A stretch of DNA of 64,000 nt from JBKHYJ01 sp046565505 (lineage in GTDB: Bacteria; Acidobacteriota; Blastocatellia; UBA7656): assembly GCA_046565505.1 (NCBI GenBank), contig JBKHYJ010000095.1, positions 1-64,000 on the forward strand, given 5' to 3'. Under the pieces are notes generated by a model. The model was not told where the DNA came from and did not search any database. It saw nothing but the letters and a program-made list of their open reading frames with translations. A program made the position numbers and the translations under genes. Numbering within the stretch: position 1 is the first letter of the stretch; each line of letters begins with the position of its first letter. This document shows, piece after piece, positions 62,808 to 64,000 of the stretch.

Positions 62808-63134
62808 AACCTCTCCTGCACGTATGAGCTGCGATTAAATCAAGTTATTGATTTTCACCGCGCAAGTCAACGCGCCGGGGATACGCCGCGCCGCGAGGCG
62901 AGACCCGTTCTGCGCGGGGCGGCGGACGGGCGCGAACGAGGCCCCTATCTTCTTCGCGCGGGAATCATTTTCTAATGCCAGGCCGCGCAGTTTAGAAAGA
63001 AGAAAATCACAACAGGCAAACTTCAGCTTTTATCTTGACTGATTCGTGCGCGGTGGGCTTAAATACTTCCGTCAGAAGGCCAGGCCCCTTCTTCCCCGAG
63101 GAACGTAAAAATAATGTAAAGGTTGAGTCCCACA
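62808..63134. other. Divergent spacer between F420 operon and sdpI-like gene
   Basis: No gene. A possible rightward promoter TTGACT (63035-63040) and TAAATA (63060-63065) with a long 19-nt spacer. I see no strong leftward promoter for the F420 operon. Confidence 0.35.
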
Positions 63135-63476
63135 ATGTTGCTCTACGGATACCTCTTAATGGCAAGCGACCTGCTGCTGATACTCGGCGGCGCTACGATG
63201 TTCTGGTTTTCCCCTCGCCTAAGGCGCAATTGGGTTTTCGGTTATGGCTCGCCGCGCTCGATGGTGAACGACGAGACGTGGCAGACGGCGAATCGTTTCG
63301 CGGGGCTCATGCTTTCGCTGCTGGCCCTGATCGCCATGTCATTTCACGTCACCTTGCTGAACTTGATCGTGAACGATGGCAAAGTTCAGGCCCTCGCCGT
63401 CGCTATGGTGCTGTCGCTGCCATTCGTGGTGATGTACCTGACTGAAAAATACCTGGCTCGCATGTTCAGGAGCTAG
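63135..63476 (+). CDS. SdpI/YfhL-like small membrane protein
   Basis: 113 residues. Three membrane spans (about 1-22, 56-76, 86-105). Between the first and second lies 'NWVFGYGSPRSMVNDETWQTANRFAG', the 'GYR-P-S-…-ET-W…AN-' motif of the SdpI immunity family. In Bacillus SdpI protects against a killing factor and senses it; most homologues are uncharacterised. The ATG at 63135 is preferred to a TTG at 63123; AAAGG lies about 10 nt upstream. Single gene. Confidence 0.8.
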   Translation: MLLYGYLLMASDLLLILGGATMFWFSPRLRRNWVFGYGSPRSMVNDETWQTANRFAGLMLSLLALIAMSFHVTLLNLIVNDGKVQALAVAMVLSLPFVVMYLTEKYLARMFRS

Positions 63477-63856
63477 CGCGCCGCGCTCCTTATCGTTTCG
63501 CTAAAATCATTCCGCGCACTTAATGGGGTGGCGCGAGCACGCCACCCCGCCCGCCCGCGCACGCCCGGCGACGCAGGTCGCAAGCCCACGAACTCTTCTC
63601 GATCATCTATGTAGCGCCCGGCGGGCGGGCCCGCGCCGAGTGGCGTATGGGCCGAAGCCTGCCGCTTGATGACCAGAGCGAAACGCCGCGCTCGCCCGGG
63701 GCGCGGGGCAAAGGTGAAGCCTTGTCGAAAGTGGCTGCGCAGGCGCACACGATTCGCCCGAATCGTTTCCCCGCACTCTCGCAGTCTGGTTTAGTCGGCG
63801 CGATTGTGATAAAAATTTTGGTAACTGAGATGGTCGGGCGCAATAGGAAATACAAT
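63477..63856. other. Spacer with hairpin terminator
   Basis: GGGGTGGCG (63525-63533) and CGCCACCCC (63540-63548) form a perfect 9-bp hairpin with a 6-nt loop, 48 nt after the sdpI-like stop; no T-run. The remainder holds several overlapping reading frames on the minus strand without ribosome-binding sites or family features, not called. Confidence 0.5.
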
Positions 63857-64000
63857 ATGATCGGAAGGCTTCTGCTGCTAACGGTTTCGACAGTGCTTTT
63901 GATGACCGGCGCGGGGGCGCAAACCAACAGCCCATACCGGAGGCTCAATGACCCGCCGCCCCGGCCCAAGGACCGCCCGGGGAAGGATTCCGGCCAGGAC
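63857..64000 (+). CDS. N-terminal part of an exported protein (cut by window end)
   Basis: The first 48 codons are visible and the frame is open to the last base. Signal peptide (MIGRLLLLTVSTVLLMTGAG, cleavage near GAQ), then a Pro/Arg/Asp-rich start of the mature part (…SPYRRLNDPPPRPKDRPG). AGGA lies 8-9 nt before the ATG. Too little is present to name a family. Confidence 0.65.
   Translation, partial: MIGRLLLLTVSTVLLMTGAGAQTNSPYRRLNDPPPRPKDRPGKDSGQD

Overview
The window is GC-rich chromosomal DNA from a Gram-negative bacterium. It encodes a TonB-type carboxypeptidase-regulatory/beta-barrel protein, an OmpA-family protein, a lipoprotein, type IV pilus minor pilins, a sigma-54 regulator, F420 biosynthesis and use, and large membrane glycosyltransferase-like proteins. 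My best guess is a soil Acidobacteriota (Blastocatellia-like). This is judged from gene content and style only; there is no rRNA or other phylogenetic marker. I found no tRNA, rRNA, CRISPR array or intact insertion sequence.

Layout. 1-1.2 kb: a lower-GC accessory edge with a small XRE regulator and a tiny Gly/Pro-rich peptide. 1.2-2.8 kb: an exported esterase. 3.0-11.3 kb: two successive minus-strand operons, each GspH/FimT-PilV-PilW-PilX, i.e. a duplicated minor-pilin cassette, each preceded by a sigma-54 type -24/-12 promoter. 11.9-14.2 kb: small exported proteins, among them a DUF1573-like protein whose conserved SCGC cysteine is replaced by an in-frame TGA followed by a SECIS-like hairpin (candidate selenoprotein). 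14.4-17.0 kb: a subtilisin-like protease. 17.1-21.7 kb: a membrane sensor kinase and a sigma-54 response regulator (PilS/PilR-like arrangement). 22.1-24.4 kb: an outer-membrane-type protein and the house-cleaning enzyme RdgB. 24.6-24.9 kb: a gene-free stretch with a consensus sigma-54 promoter, two small hairpins and a strong terminator, read as a sigma-54-dependent small RNA. 25.1-32.6 kb: oligopeptidase, AroB, a small membrane protein, an M16-like protein without the zinc motif, and a beta-lactamase-fold hydrolase. 32.8-42.1 kb: OmpA-like protein, glutamate dehydrogenase, an eIF2B/MtnA-family isomerase-like protein, a DAACS transporter, an OB-fold lipoprotein and a CinA N-domain protein with a possible leaderless transcript. 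42.2-49.0 kb: two paralogous multi-span glycosyltransferase-like proteins sharing a 136-nt nearly identical tract, a Cys-rich protein and a PTPS-related membrane protein. 49.1-53.7 kb: thioredoxin-NHL protein, phosphoesterase and a flavoprotein disulfide reductase. 53.8-62.8 kb: the F420 block (CofH, CofG, two luciferase-like F420 oxidoreductases, two PPOX-family proteins), interleaved with the methionine-salvage operon mtnB-mtnD-mtnC and one foreign-looking exported protein. 63.1-64.0 kb: an SdpI-like membrane protein and the first 48 codons of an exported protein cut by the window end.

How they fit together. The sensor kinase, the sigma-54 activator, the two sigma-54-preceded pilin operons and the sigma-54 small RNA lie within 22 kb and may form one regulon for pilus/surface functions. 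The F420 enzymes make the FO chromophore and then use the cofactor; CofC/D/E are not in the window. MtnB/D/C cover the last steps of 5-methylthioribose recycling. Start codons were moved from the longest reading frame wherever a ribosome-binding site or signal peptide favoured an internal start.
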